Program-made: the position numbers and the translations under genes
Shown here: piece after piece, positions 1 to 8,849 of the stretch
Position numbering within the stretch: the stretch's first letter is position 1
Layout of the letters: every line of letters starts with the position of its first letter
Origin: Hyphomicrobiales bacterium
GTDB taxonomy: Bacteria > Pseudomonadota > Alphaproteobacteria > Rhizobiales > Methyloligellaceae
Length of the DNA stretch: 64,000 bases
Reading direction: 5' to 3'
Assembly (NCBI GenBank): GCA_021775525.1
Contig: JAJFHQ010000027.1
Coordinates: 1 to 64,000, forward strand
Notes under the pieces: model-generated
The model's input: the letters and a program-made list of their open reading frames with translations, nothing else
What the model was told of the DNA's origin: nothing
Databases searched by the model: none

Positions 1-1
1 T

Positions 2-292
2 CGAAATGGCAGATTAAGTCCAGAGACAGAGCCGGTCCGAGACCGGACACTCTCCATCGCAGCGCGTTCAATTTCCACGCTGATCAAGAACCAGGGCATT
101 GGAGACCTGTACAGGCTCCATGCCTTCTCGCGCAAAAACAAGATGCGCTTCAAGCTCTCCTATATTCCGGGAGATTTTAAAAATACCAGCAAGGAACCTT
201 TCGACAGGGCTTATATGATCAAGCTGTTTGATCTTGGGAAAAAACTTGGGCGGGCTGGATACAAGTGGAAGACTACACCGCCCGGCATCTGA
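2..292 (+). CDS. Patatin-like phospholipase, C-terminal fragment (5' end outside window)
   Basis: An open frame enters from the left edge and stops at a TGA ending at 292, giving 96 residues. The segment has the look of the C-terminal part of bacterial patatin-like phospholipases: a long amphipathic helix region, then DLYRLHAFSRKNKM, a KLSYIP strand and a final FDRAYMIKLFDLG helix followed by a short tail ending PPGI. The catalytic Gly-x-Ser-x-Gly and Asp-Gly motifs would lie upstream, outside the window, so activity cannot be judged. The family assignment is from recognition of the tail only and is moderately sure. It converges on the leftward operon that follows. Confidence 0.5.
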   Translation, partial: RNGRLSPETEPVRDRTLSIAARSISTLIKNQGIGDLYRLHAFSRKNKMRFKLSYIPGDFKNTSKEPFDRAYMIKLFDLGKKLGRAGYKWKTTPPGI

Positions 293-310
293 TTTATCGG
301 GGAAAAGTCT

Positions 311-430
311 TCAGAAAAGCGACAGGCTGAACTCCATCACGCCATTGACGACCAGTACGGTAAAAATCGCCAGGGCGACGAATGCGATACCCAGCCCGAT
401 GGCAAACCATTTCCAACCATTTTTGTGCAT
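311..430 (-). CDS. 39-residue single-pass membrane protein
   Basis: A short frame starts 3 bases after the stop codon of the CoA-transferase gene and ends with TGA at 311. It encodes MHKNGWKWFAIGLGIAFVAL and on through a hydrophobic stretch to a short polar tail, 39 residues in all. Residues about 8-29 form one strong transmembrane helix, with positive charge before it, which predicts the N-terminus inside. The tail of the upstream gene supplies a CAGGAA ribosome-binding sequence at suitable spacing, so translation is probably coupled. It is too short for usual gene finders. No homologue is recognised; it may accompany a transporter or the catabolic enzymes of the operon. Confidence 0.5.
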   Translation of the reverse strand: MHKNGWKWFAIGLGIAFVALAIFTVLVVNGVMEFSLSLF

Positions 431-433
431 TGG

Positions 434-1660
434 TTATTCCTGAACGTCCGGCACCTGCACCACGCCATCGCTGGCCAGCTTGTCCACATCCTTGGCATCG
501 TAACCCAGCGCGTCCTGTAATATTTCGCGGGTGTGCTGCCCAAGGTTGGGCGCGGGCGCGGCAGGCAGTTCAGGCGAGCTCGACATATGCGGTGGCGTTC
601 TCATGAAACCGAAGGTGCCGACATCAGGGTCTTTCACCTGAAGTATTGATCCCCGAGCCTTCACATGCGGGTCATTAAAAACATCTTCCGCCGTATTCAC
701 CGGTCCACAGGGCACGCCGATATCATTCAAGGTGTTGACCGCTTCCTCGCGTGTTTTCGTGGCCAGCCATCCCTCTATCAGGGGCTGGAGAAAATCAGCA
801 TTTTCTGAACGAGAAGTCGCGGTCGAGGAACGCTCATCCTCGATCAGATCTTCCCGGCCAATGGCAGTTACAAGGCGGCCCCAAATAATATTGTCCGGGA
901 CATTGAGCGCGATATATCCATCGCTCGCCTGGAACGCGCCGCGCGGCCAGACATTCTTGAGCTTGCCCCGTTCCGGGATTTGCCCGGCCACGGAATAGAC
1001 CGCGGCCATGGCTTCGTTAAGTGCGAGCATATTGTCAAACATGGCGGAGTCGACCAGTTGCCCCTCGCCCGTGCGCTCGCGCATGAACAGTGCCTGCATG
1101 ATCCCGTAAGCCGTCACCTGACCGGAGTAGATGTCGGCCATGCCGTAAATGGTCCATGAGGGTGGCTTATCTGCAAACCCTACCACATTCATGATGCCGC
1201 TCATGGCTTCGGCCACGATATCGAAGGCAGGGCGATCACTGTATGGACCCTTATACCCTTCCAGCCGGCCAAAGCCTGAGATGATCGCCCAGATGAGCCG
1301 GGGATTGAGATCGCGCATCTCTTTTTGGCCGATGCCCATGCGCGACATGGAACCAGGGCGCAAATTCTCCACAACCACGTCGGAGGACTGAGCCAGTTTT
1401 TTGAATATTTCCTGGCCTCGTTCCTCGCGCAGGTTAAGGGCGAGGCTTTTCTTATTGCGGTTATAGCCCATGAAGCCAGCGGCCTTGCGCTTGCCTCCCT
1501 TCTCGGCAAAGGGTGGCATGGCGCGACGTGGATCACCACTTCCCGGACGTTCGATCTTTATGACTTCCGCCCCGGCATCAGCCAGCAGTAACGTGCAATA
1601 GGGCCCGGCCATATATTGCTCCAAGCCTGTTACGCGGATGCCGGAAAGGGGGCGATTCAT
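434..1660 (-). CDS. CoA-transferase family III (CaiB/BaiF) protein
   Basis: A 408-residue protein of the class III CoA-transferase family, which moves CoA between carboxylic acids through aspartyl-CoA anhydride intermediates. The N-terminal GIRVTGLEQYMAGPYCTLLLADAGAEVIKIE pattern is split here only for length; it is the family's nucleotide-fold start. The YNRNKKSLALNL and VVVENLRPGSM motifs follow, and Asp176 in MADIYSG sits where the catalytic aspartate of formyl-CoA transferase lies. It is the third gene of a leftward operon after a thiolase and a PrpF-type isomerase, 41 bp behind the latter. That suggests activation of an unsaturated or branched dicarboxylic acid, but the substrate is not visible in the sequence. 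Confidence 0.88.
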   Translation of the reverse strand: MNRPLSGIRVTGLEQYMAGPYCTLLLADAGAEVIKIERPGSGDPRRAMPPFAEKGGKRKAAGFMGYNRNKKSLALNLREERGQEIFKKLAQSSDVVVENLRPGSMSRMGIGQKEMRDLNPRLIWAIISGFGRLEGYKGPYSDRPAFDIVAEAMSGIMNVVGFADKPPSWTIYGMADIYSGQVTAYGIMQALFMRERTGEGQLVDSAMFDNMLALNEAMAAVYSVAGQIPERGKLKNVWPRGAFQASDGYIALNVPDNIIWGRLVTAIGREDLIEDERSSTATSRSENADFLQPLIEGWLATKTREEAVNTLNDIGVPCGPVNTAEDVFNDPHVKARGSILQVKDPDVGTFGFMRTPPHMSSSPELPAAPAPNLGQHTREILQDALGYDAKDVDKLASDGVVQVPDVQE

Positions 1661-1701
1661 GCTATTATTTCCTTACAATATCAATTTACTACGTTGTTAT
1701 A

Positions 1702-2835
1702 TTAAGGGTGATAAACGAACCCGTCCATCAATCTGCGGCAGGTGCGCATGATGCTGGTGCTTTGCGCATGCCAAGTCCCGTTTTCCTTTGAAACGCTTGC
1801 CCCCATGACCGTGATACCCGATGGATTGCCGATCCTGACCGTACCATCGTCATCAGCACCAGAGCCGCATGAATATGGAACTGACCCCTCTATCAAACTC
1901 GCAGCCGCAAGGCTCATGGCGCCCGTCACCATTACCGCACGATGGATTTTTCCAAGTGAAGCCATGCGCACGGCCAAATCAAAATCCTGGCTGCTGTATT
2001 CCCTGCCATCAAGTGACTTGAATCTACTCGGACTTGCGACGATGGCGACACGCGGTGCGGATAGCGGCGCTGATTCAGCCGTTTTGCTCAAACCCGCTCG
2101 TACAGCCGCCTCGCGGCGAATGACCTCAAGAGCGGCCATGACATCCGTTTTTGCCTCAATGTCTTCAGGGCTCTCGGAGGCTTCCAGGCCCAGCACTTCA
2201 GCCGGCACGAAAACACCGAGAGCGGCGGCATCAACGATACTGACAGGCACCTCGCCGAAGCCCGGTGCATGAATCGTTTCCTGTACCTGGCCCGTGGGCA
2301 ATAAGCCCCGCCCTGTGACCCGGGCCGGGTCCTGGAAATCAAGCCTCACAGCAGCACCAGTCCCGAACACGCCCGGGATTTCCAGATCGCCCTGAACAAC
2401 GGCGCGTCCGCCCTCCACCTGGAAATGGGAGTGAACGCAAATATCGGTATTCGTGTTGTACATGCGGATGACCGCATCACCATCAGCTACCGGGTATATG
2501 CCCTCCTCCACAGCGAACTGGCCGACGGCGGATGTCATGTTCCCGCAATTGGCGGAATAATCAACCACCGGTTGGTCTACGGCGATTTGCGCGAAGGTGT
2601 AGTCAATATCAGCGTCGTTGCGCTTTGAGCGTTCCACCCACATGGCCTTGGAGAGTGATGAAATGCCTCCGCCAAGTCCGTTCAGCTGGCGGCCATACGG
2701 GTCAGGACTGCCAAGCACATGGAGCAGCATCCGGTCGCGCGCTTTAGGGTCCTCAGGCAAATCACGAGGATGAAAGAACACCGCCTTGCTGGTCCCGCCG
2801 CGATAGAACACGGCTGCTGTTTTGCATTCCGGCAT
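1702..2835 (-). CDS. PrpF family isomerase (aconitate/oxalomesaconate isomerase-like)
   Basis: A 377-residue member of the PrpF family, two-domain proteins of the diaminopimelate-epimerase fold that shift double bonds in tricarboxylic or dicarboxylic acids. The start KTAAVFYRGGTSKAVFF is diagnostic, as are the Cys-containing CGNMTSAVG loop near residue 119 and the SIMRTCRRLMDG terminus. Known members act on 2-methylaconitate (PrpF) or 4-oxalomesaconate (GalD). No prpB, prpC or acnD lies nearby, so the 2-methylcitrate cycle is not supported; the thiolase upstream and CoA-transferase downstream suggest another carboxylic-acid catabolic route. The start has a GGGGGTAG ribosome-binding sequence in front. 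Confidence 0.85.
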   Translation of the reverse strand: MPECKTAAVFYRGGTSKAVFFHPRDLPEDPKARDRMLLHVLGSPDPYGRQLNGLGGGISSLSKAMWVERSKRNDADIDYTFAQIAVDQPVVDYSANCGNMTSAVGQFAVEEGIYPVADGDAVIRMYNTNTDICVHSHFQVEGGRAVVQGDLEIPGVFGTGAAVRLDFQDPARVTGRGLLPTGQVQETIHAPGFGEVPVSIVDAAALGVFVPAEVLGLEASESPEDIEAKTDVMAALEVIRREAAVRAGLSKTAESAPLSAPRVAIVASPSRFKSLDGREYSSQDFDLAVRMASLGKIHRAVMVTGAMSLAAASLIEGSVPYSCGSGADDDGTVRIGNPSGITVMGASVSKENGTWHAQSTSIMRTCRRLMDGFVYHP

Positions 2836-2859
2836 CTGCTACCCCCAACTCCCTGGCGT

Positions 2860-4110
2860 TCAGTCGCCAATCCACTCAACCAGGGTTGAAACGCCCATGC
2901 CGACACCCACACACAGCGTCGCCAAGCCATAGAAAGGCCGCGGCATCTCGGCAGCACGACGTTCCATCTCGTACATGAGTGTCACCAGAATGCGCGCACC
3001 CGAACAGCCTGTTGGATGACCAAGAGCGATGGCGCCACCATTGACGTTGGTGGTGGCGTGGTCCAGCCCCAGCCGGCGCATGCAGCCAATGGTCTGCGCG
3101 GCAAAGGCCTCGTTGAGTTCAACAAGCCCGATATCCTCGATCTTGAGATCAAACCGCTTCAGCAGTTTCTCGGTGGCCGGGACTGGTCCATAGCCCATGA
3201 CACCGGGATCAACCCCGGCCACGGCAGACCCCAGCCAGCGCAGTTTCGGTTTCAAACCAAGCGCTTTCGCCTTGTCCGCGCTGGACATCAGCAAGGCCGC
3301 CGCCCCGTCATTGACGCCGCTTGAGTTGCCTGCGGTCACGGAACCGCCCTTGCGGAAAGCGGCATTCAGTTTCGCCATATCCTCAACAGAAGTTGCAAGC
3401 TCCACCTTGCCATTGCCCGTCTCGCGGTAACGGGGGTGCTCATCGCGGGTGACAACAACCGGATCGCCCTTCCGTTGAGGCACCGGGATTGGGACAATTT
3501 CTTCTGCGAATTTGCCCGAGTTGATCGCATCCACCGCGCGCGTGTGGCTTTCCACGGCAAACGAGTCTTGCTCCTCGCGGGAAATTTGCATTTCTTCGGC
3601 GATATTCTCTGCGGTCTCACCGAGGGAGACGATCGGAAACATCTCATCAAGGCGGGCATTGTTGAAACGCCAGCCGACAGTTGTATCCCACATTTTCGGG
3701 TGCCCCATCTGCGGCGTACGGTCCGGCTTGCCCATAGCCCAGGGGGCGCGGCTCATGCTCTCCACACCGGACCCGATGAACAGGTCTCCTTCTTCGGCAA
3801 GAATGGCCTTCGCCGCCTGGTTCACAGCTTCGAGTGCCGAGGAACAGTTGCGATTCACGGTGACACCGGAGACCTCCTTGGGGAACCCGGCAAGAAGCAC
3901 GGACATGCGCGCTACGTCACGATTGTCCTCCCCCGCCTGGTTGCCACACCCGGCATAGACGTCCTCAAGCCCGGCCGGATCAACACCCGTGCGCGACATC
4001 AGACCCTTGTAAACCTCTGCCAGCAGGTCATCCGGGCGCACACTGGACAGCCCGCCCCCGAACTTGCCGATTGGGCTGCGCACCCCGTCCAGTATGACAA
4101 CTTCTTTCAT
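2860..4110 (-). CDS. Thiolase (acetyl-CoA acetyltransferase family)
   Basis: A 416-residue thiolase, the first gene of the leftward operon. The three catalytic residues are present: the nucleophile Cys89 in NRNCSSALE, His365 in [12 protein letters not shown], and Cys400 in LCVGVGMG. It starts [20 protein letters not shown] as degradative thiolases do. It should cleave or condense beta-ketoacyl-CoA in the cytoplasm. With the PrpF-type isomerase and the CoA-transferase behind it, a plausible role is the last thiolytic step of a beta-oxidation-like pathway. Whether it works in the degradative (beta-ketoadipyl or fatty acid) or synthetic direction cannot be told. Confidence 0.92.
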   Translation of the reverse strand: MKEVVILDGVRSPIGKFGGGLSSVRPDDLLAEVYKGLMSRTGVDPAGLEDVYAGCGNQAGEDNRDVARMSVLLAGFPKEVSGVTVNRNCSSALEAVNQAAKAILAEEGDLFIGSGVESMSRAPWAMGKPDRTPQMGHPKMWDTTVGWRFNNARLDEMFPIVSLGETAENIAEEMQISREEQDSFAVESHTRAVDAINSGKFAEEIVPIPVPQRKGDPVVVTRDEHPRYRETGNGKVELATSVEDMAKLNAAFRKGGSVTAGNSSGVNDGAAALLMSSADKAKALGLKPKLRWLGSAVAGVDPGVMGYGPVPATEKLLKRFDLKIEDIGLVELNEAFAAQTIGCMRRLGLDHATTNVNGGAIALGHPTGCSGARILVTLMYEMERRAAEMPRPFYGLATLCVGVGMGVSTLVEWIGD

Positions 4111-4282
4111 GATGACTCCCGAAGGTCAGGCAAGACCCGATGACTTGACTATAGCGACAAAGTTAGTCCCATCGCGTCTTGATCGCCAGACGCAAAGACA
4201 AGATTATCCTACTCCGCCCAGTTTTGAGTATTTTGCCCCTCCTCCCGTCCCGGTTTATAATTTTCCTCAAGGAGAATCAGCC

Positions 4283-4669
4283 ATGAGATCAACTGCCACT
4301 GCAGCAGCCTTGTTCCTGCTCGGCGCAACAACTGCGCTCATGGCACAGGATGAAGGATCTATCGACAAAGGACGCAAGGTGGCGCAAAAGCACTGCACGC
4401 GCTGTCACGTGGTCGGTAACTTCAATCCCAATGGCGGAATATCCTCAACCCCGTCTTTCCAGCTGCTGGTCAAACGCCGGCCCGATTACCAGGAACGCTT
4501 CCAGACCTTTTACGCTCGGCGCCCGCACCCGGCTTTCCTGTCGATCAAGGGGATAGGGCGCATCCGGCCCGACCTTCCTCCCAACGCAATGCCGGTGGAG
4601 TTGACCGAAAAAGACGTGCAACACATTTCCGCCTTCGTCGAAACCCTGAAGCCAAAGAAAAAGCCTTAG
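4283..4669 (+). CDS. Class I c-type cytochrome, periplasmic
   Basis: A 128-residue exported monohaem cytochrome. The chosen ATG follows a clear AAGGAGA ribosome-binding sequence (4269-4275) and opens a signal peptide cut after MAQ or nearby. The frame is open further upstream but has no such signal. The haem motif is CTRCH about 44 residues in, and Met in PNAMPVEL is a likely sixth ligand, followed by the usual C-terminal helix. It lies between the thiolase operon and the TusA/SoeABC region, so it may serve sulfur-linked electron transfer, but sulfite dehydrogenases of the Soe type pass electrons to quinone, so the link is only positional. Confidence 0.85.
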   Translation: MRSTATAAALFLLGATTALMAQDEGSIDKGRKVAQKHCTRCHVVGNFNPNGGISSTPSFQLLVKRRPDYQERFQTFYARRPHPAFLSIKGIGRIRPDLPPNAMPVELTEKDVQHISAFVETLKPKKKP

Positions 4670-4692
4670 CGGGTTAATCCAACCGCCTCTCC

Positions 4693-4929
4693 CTAAGCCG
4701 CCTTCTCAACCACCTTGATGAGGAAACGGAACACCTCTCCATCTCGGGTTTGTTCGAGAAGCTCATGGCCCCCGGTCGCACAAAAGGCCTCAAAATCTTC
4801 CACTGAGCCCGGGTCGGTTGCGAGCACTTCTAACGTCTCACCTACCGACATGTTTTTAATCATTTTGCGAGCCTTGAGGACGGGCAGCGGGCATTTAAGG
4901 CCCGTCGCGTCGAGCTGGGTATCAGCCAT
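4693..4929 (-). CDS. TusA-like sulfur carrier protein
   Basis: A 78-residue protein of the TusA/SirA/YeeD family. The start is set at the ATG that follows a GGGGGAGA ribosome-binding sequence; the frame is open 12 codons further. It begins ADTQLDATGLKCPLPVLKAR, where Cys of the CPLP motif is the residue that carries persulfide sulfur in this family. TusA proteins deliver sulfur to tRNA thiolation, molybdenum cofactor enzymes or sulfur oxidation. It is divergent from the SoeABC-like operon, which makes a role in sulfur supply or dissimilation likely but unproven. Confidence 0.85.
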   Translation of the reverse strand: MADTQLDATGLKCPLPVLKARKMIKNMSVGETLEVLATDPGSVEDFEAFCATGGHELLEQTRDGEVFRFLIKVVEKAA

Positions 4930-5060
4930 GTGAACTCGTCTCCCCCCGCCATGGCGGTTTAACATGTCTCATGTCTGCGAGATTGATACGCAATTGCGCG
5001 GCACTGTCCAAGCCGGGAATAAAATTCGGGTAAATTACTTTATTCTCCCCGCACTCGGCA

Positions 5061-5090
5061 TTGAATGAAGCAAAGGAAGTGTGTTAGTAT
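5061..5090 (+). promoter_or_regulatory. Candidate sigma-70 promoter of the soeABC-like operon
   Basis: TTGAAT at 5061-5066 and TAGTAT at 5085-5090 are spaced by 18 bp, close to a housekeeping promoter. The predicted start of transcription falls inside the inverted repeat described next, about 100 bp before the first structural gene. Assigned by eye only. Confidence 0.4.
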
Positions 5091-5113
5091 ACGAGACAAT
5101 TCGTCTCAATATA
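5088..5113. promoter_or_regulatory. Inverted-repeat operator candidate between tusA-like gene and soeA
   Basis: GAGAC (5093-5097) and GTCTC (5103-5107) form a perfect inverted repeat with a 5-bp centre, flanked by near-symmetric TATA stretches at 5088-5091 and 5110-5113. It overlaps the end of the -10 box and the expected transcription start, where a repressor would block initiation. The regulator is unknown and none is encoded next to it. Confidence 0.45.
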
Positions 5114-5195
5114 CGGGCTTTTTTGCATTACCCGAATTGAGAAAATCCCAAAACAGCACCTTCTCTGCTGACGGAAAACAAGTGTGAGGCCCACG

Positions 5196-8072
5196 ATGCA
5201 GCCCGAGGTTGCAACATCCGAACCCATCGGGGATGAGATCAAGACAACCACCTGCTACATGTGTGCGTGCCGGTGCGGGATCAAGGTCCATCTTAAAGAC
5301 GGAGCGGTCAAATATATCGAGGGAAATCGCGATCATCCGGTCAATCGCGGTGTGCTTTGCGGCAAGGGTGCCGCGGGGATCATGCAGCATAATTCCCCGG
5401 CAAGGCTCAGTTCGCCGCTGCTGCGGGTTGGTCCGAGGGGGTCGGGCGAGTTCAGGGAAATCTCCTGGGAGGAAGCTCTTAAGACCGCGAGCCAATGGCT
5501 TGGAGAAGTTCGCGACCGGGATCCCAGAAAAATGGCCTTTTTCACGGGCCGCGATCAATCACAGTCACTGACCGGTTTTTGGGCCATCCAGTATGGCACC
5601 CCCAACTATGCCGCCCATGGTGGCTTTTGCTCGGTCAACATGGCCGCCGCCGGTCTTTACACATTCGGCGGTGCATTCTGGGAATTTGGCGATCCCGACT
5701 GGGAGCATACCCGATATTTCATGATGTTCGGTGTGGCCGAGGATCATGCCTCCAACCCGATCAAGATCGGGATTGGGAAGCTCAAGAACAAGGGCGCCAA
5801 GTTCGTTGCGGTCAACCCCGTACGCACCGGTTACACAGCGATTGCCGATGAATGGGTTGGCATCAGGCCGGGCACCGACGGACTGTTCGTTGCCGCCCTC
5901 ATCCATGAACTCATCAAGGCGCAGAAAATCGATATCGACTACCAGGTGCGCTACACCAACGCTCCCTGGCTCGTCATCAAGAATGAAGGCGGGGCCGACG
6001 ATGGCCTGTTTGCACGCGATGATCAGGGCAATCCGCTTGCCTATGACAAGAACAAGAAGCAACTGGTCAACGCGATGTCGGGAGATATTGCCCCGGCACT
6101 ATCGGGAGAGTTCGAACTCTCCAATGGGTGCAAGGCGGTCCCGGCCCTGCAGCTTCTCATAGAACGCTATGCGTCAGAAGAATACGCGCCGGGAGCGGTT
6201 GCAGAAGAAACCGGCGTTCCGGCCGATGACATCAGGCGCATCGCCGCCGAGTTGGCCCACGCTGCCTTTGAGGAAGAGGTGGTGCTTGATGTTCCATGGA
6301 CCGACTGGGCCGGGCGCAAGCACGACAAGATGATTGGCCGACCGGTGTCGATGCACGCAATGCGCGGCATCTCGGCCCACTCGAACGGGTTTCACACCTG
6401 CAGGCTCATCCATATTCTGCAAATCCTGCTGGGTTCCATCGATTGCCCAGGAGGATTTCGCTACAAGTCCCCCTACCCCAAGCAAACACCGCCATGGCTC
6501 AAACCTTTCGGCAAGGCCGGCCAGGTTGCCCCGCGCGAGCCCCTTGGCGGACCACATCTTGGCTTCCCGACCGGCCCGGAAGATTTGCTTGTCGACGACA
6601 ACAATCAACCGCAACGCATCGACAAGGCGTTCAGCTGGGACGCACCGCTCGCCGCCCACGGCATGATGCACATGGTCATTGCCAACGCCGCAAAGGGCGA
6701 TCCATACCCAATTGACGTGTTGTTTATGTACATGGCCAACATGGGCTGGAATTCGTCGATGAATGTGCCGGACACCCTTGAGAACCTCACGGCCAAAGAT
6801 CCGAAAACCGGCGAATACAAGATCCCGAAGATCATCTATTCCGATGCCTATTATTCAGAAACGGTTCCTTACGCGGACCTTATCCTGCCAGACACGACCT
6901 ACCTGGAGCGCTGGGACTGTATCTCGCTTTTGGACAGACCGATCTCGGAAGCCGACGGACCTGCAGACTCCATTCGCCAACCCGTAACCGAACCAGACCG
7001 GGATGTGCGGCCCTTCCAGGAAGTCTTGATAGATCTCGGCGTGAGACTTGGGCTGCCCGGTTTCGTCAATGAGGACGGCAACGCGAAATATCCCGGCGGC
7101 TATCCAGATTACATCGTCAATCACGAGCGCAAGCCCGGGATGGGTCCGCTTGCAGGCTGGCGAGGTGAAAATGGCGAGTCCTTCGGCAAGGGCAAACCCA
7201 ACCCTGACCAGCTGAAAAAATACATCGAGAACGGCTGCTTCTGGTTCCACGAACTCGAACCCAACCAGAGATATTTCAAGCATGCCAACAAGCACTATCT
7301 CGATTTTGCCGTCGACATGGGCTTCCGCCTCTCTCCGACGCCGGTAGTTTTTCAACTTTACCTGGAGACGCTGCAAAAATTCAGATTGGCCGCTGCCGGC
7401 CACGGGACAGCCGTACCGCCAGAGAAACACCGCAAGCGCATCAAGACCTATTTCGACCCCTTACCTTTCTGGTACCCGCCCATGGAGGGCGAGATGCTTG
7501 AAAGCGAAGATTTTCCACTTTACGCCATCACCCAGCGCCCCATGCATATGTACCATTCCTGGGGCTCTCAAAATGCCTGGCTAAGACAAATAACAGCGCA
7601 GAACAGACTCTATATGAACCGTCTGCGTGCTGAAGAACTGGGCATCAGCGACGATGACTGGGTCTGGATTTCCAGCCATGTCGGGCGTGTCAGGGCGCAA
7701 GTCATGACCATGGACGGCGTGAACCCGGACACGGTCTGGACATGGAACGCGATTGGCAAACGCAAGGGCGCCTGGATGCTGGATGAAGACGCACCGGAAT
7801 CCACACGGGGCTTCCTGCTCAATCATCTGATTTCGGAGTTGCTCCCGGAACGCGGTGGAGGATATCGCTATTCAAACTCCGATCCGGTGACTGGCCAAGC
7901 CGCGTGGTATGACCTGCGTATCAAGATCGAAAAAGTGAGCGGCAAGGTTACCCAGGAAACATCGCCGATGTTCGAGCCTGTCGGCACTCCACTGGACATC
8001 GACATGCCTGATGTCTTGCGGTTTGGGGCCCAGTTCAAAGACCCCGATGAGAATGCGGGTAAGCGCAAATGA
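5196..8072 (+). CDS. soeA: SoeA-like molybdopterin sulfite dehydrogenase, catalytic subunit
   Basis: A 958-residue molybdopterin oxidoreductase of the DMSO reductase superfamily. The N-terminus holds a [4Fe-4S] site Cys20-x2-Cys23-x3-Cys27-x27-Cys55, and Cys145 in HGGFCSVNMAAAG is placed as the molybdenum ligand, as in polysulfide and thiosulfate reductases. There is no twin-arginine signal peptide, so the enzyme should face the cytoplasm, as SoeABC sulfite dehydrogenase does in Allochromatium vinosum and Ruegeria pomeroyi. ATG 5196 is preferred because GAGG lies 6 bp before it; a GTG at 5184 in frame is possible. It overlaps the next gene by 4 bp. Polysulfide or thiosulfate reductase is the alternative, but those are usually exported. 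Confidence 0.83.
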   Translation: MQPEVATSEPIGDEIKTTTCYMCACRCGIKVHLKDGAVKYIEGNRDHPVNRGVLCGKGAAGIMQHNSPARLSSPLLRVGPRGSGEFREISWEEALKTASQWLGEVRDRDPRKMAFFTGRDQSQSLTGFWAIQYGTPNYAAHGGFCSVNMAAAGLYTFGGAFWEFGDPDWEHTRYFMMFGVAEDHASNPIKIGIGKLKNKGAKFVAVNPVRTGYTAIADEWVGIRPGTDGLFVAALIHELIKAQKIDIDYQVRYTNAPWLVIKNEGGADDGLFARDDQGNPLAYDKNKKQLVNAMSGDIAPALSGEFELSNGCKAVPALQLLIERYASEEYAPGAVAEETGVPADDIRRIAAELAHAAFEEEVVLDVPWTDWAGRKHDKMIGRPVSMHAMRGISAHSNGFHTCRLIHILQILLGSIDCPGGFRYKSPYPKQTPPWLKPFGKAGQVAPREPLGGPHLGFPTGPEDLLVDDNNQPQRIDKAFSWDAPLAAHGMMHMVIANAAKGDPYPIDVLFMYMANMGWNSSMNVPDTLENLTAKDPKTGEYKIPKIIYSDAYYSETVPYADLILPDTTYLERWDCISLLDRPISEADGPADSIRQPVTEPDRDVRPFQEVLIDLGVRLGLPGFVNEDGNAKYPGGYPDYIVNHERKPGMGPLAGWRGENGESFGKGKPNPDQLKKYIENGCFWFHELEPNQRYFKHANKHYLDFAVDMGFRLSPTPVVFQLYLETLQKFRLAAAGHGTAVPPEKHRKRIKTYFDPLPFWYPPMEGEMLESEDFPLYAITQRPMHMYHSWGSQNAWLRQITAQNRLYMNRLRAEELGISDDDWVWISSHVGRVRAQVMTMDGVNPDTVWTWNAIGKRKGAWMLDEDAPESTRGFLLNHLISELLPERGGGYRYSNSDPVTGQAAWYDLRIKIEKVSGKVTQETSPMFEPVGTPLDIDMPDVLRFGAQFKDPDENAGKRK

Positions 8073-8836
8073 CCATGTTACCGGAAAAAACGGACAAGAA
8101 ACTCGGCCTCGTCATCGATCTCGATATCTGTGTGGGCTGCCAGGCCTGCGTGACCAGCTGCAAGGAGTGGAACACGAGCGGATACAGTGCACCACTGACG
8201 GACATCGACCCGTATGGCGCCGACCCGCATGGTACATGGCTAAACCGGGTACATGGATATGAAGCCGGCGAAGGCAGAGAAGGCCGCACCGTGCATTTCC
8301 CGCGCTCTTGCCTGCATTGTGAGGAACCGGCCTGCGTGACCGTGTGCCCAACGGGAGCGTCTTACAAACGTGAAGAAGACGGGATCGTACTCGTTAACCC
8401 TGACACCTGCATTGGCTGCAAGCTGTGTTCCTGGGCGTGCCCCTATGGTGCGCGCGAATATGACTATGCTGAAGGCGTAATGAAGAAATGCACGCTGTGC
8501 GTCGACCGCATTTACAACGATACGATCCCGGAAGAAGACCGCATCCCGGCATGTGTGCGCGCCTGTCCGACCAGCGCACGTCATTTTGGCGATCTTGGCG
8601 ATCCGGAAAGTGATGTTTCCAAACTTGTCGCGAAACGCGAAGGTTACGATCTAATGCCCGAAATGGGCTACAAGCCGGTAAATAAATATCTCCCGCCACG
8701 ACCTGCCAGGGATGGTCGGAGCAGTGCGGGTGCACCGGCGCGCCTCTCGGAGCCGCAACACACACAGCCGGGTACCGGCACCACATCCACGGCCGACAAG
8801 TTCTTCGCCTGGGCCGATACGGTCCTGTCGCGGTAA
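8069..8836 (+). CDS. soeB: SoeB-like iron-sulfur subunit
   Basis: A 255-residue ferredoxin-like subunit that should carry electrons from the molybdenum subunit to the membrane subunit. Sixteen cysteines fall in four groups: CVGCQACVTSC near the start, CLHCEEPACVTVC, CIGCKLCSWAC, and CTLC with the later CVRAC, enough for four [4Fe-4S] clusters. No signal peptide is present, which agrees with a cytoplasmic complex. The start codon overlaps the soeA stop (ATGA), so the two are translated together. The tail after about residue 205 is proline- and glycine-rich and probably disordered. Confidence 0.87.
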   Translation: MTMLPEKTDKKLGLVIDLDICVGCQACVTSCKEWNTSGYSAPLTDIDPYGADPHGTWLNRVHGYEAGEGREGRTVHFPRSCLHCEEPACVTVCPTGASYKREEDGIVLVNPDTCIGCKLCSWACPYGAREYDYAEGVMKKCTLCVDRIYNDTIPEEDRIPACVRACPTSARHFGDLGDPESDVSKLVAKREGYDLMPEMGYKPVNKYLPPRPARDGRSSAGAPARLSEPQHTQPGTGTTSTADKFFAWADTVLSR

Positions 8837-8849
8837 AGCGGGTTTCCAG

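Noticed and set aside
3436-4143. Long antisense open frame (235 codons) inside the thiolase gene
   Set aside because: It is a shadow of a GC-rich gene. Its product shows no family pattern, while the opposite strand has all thiolase catalytic motifs.
5196-5290. Twin-arginine signal on SoeA
   Set aside because: The residues before the first cluster cysteine contain no twin arginine and no hydrophobic stretch, so export was rejected.
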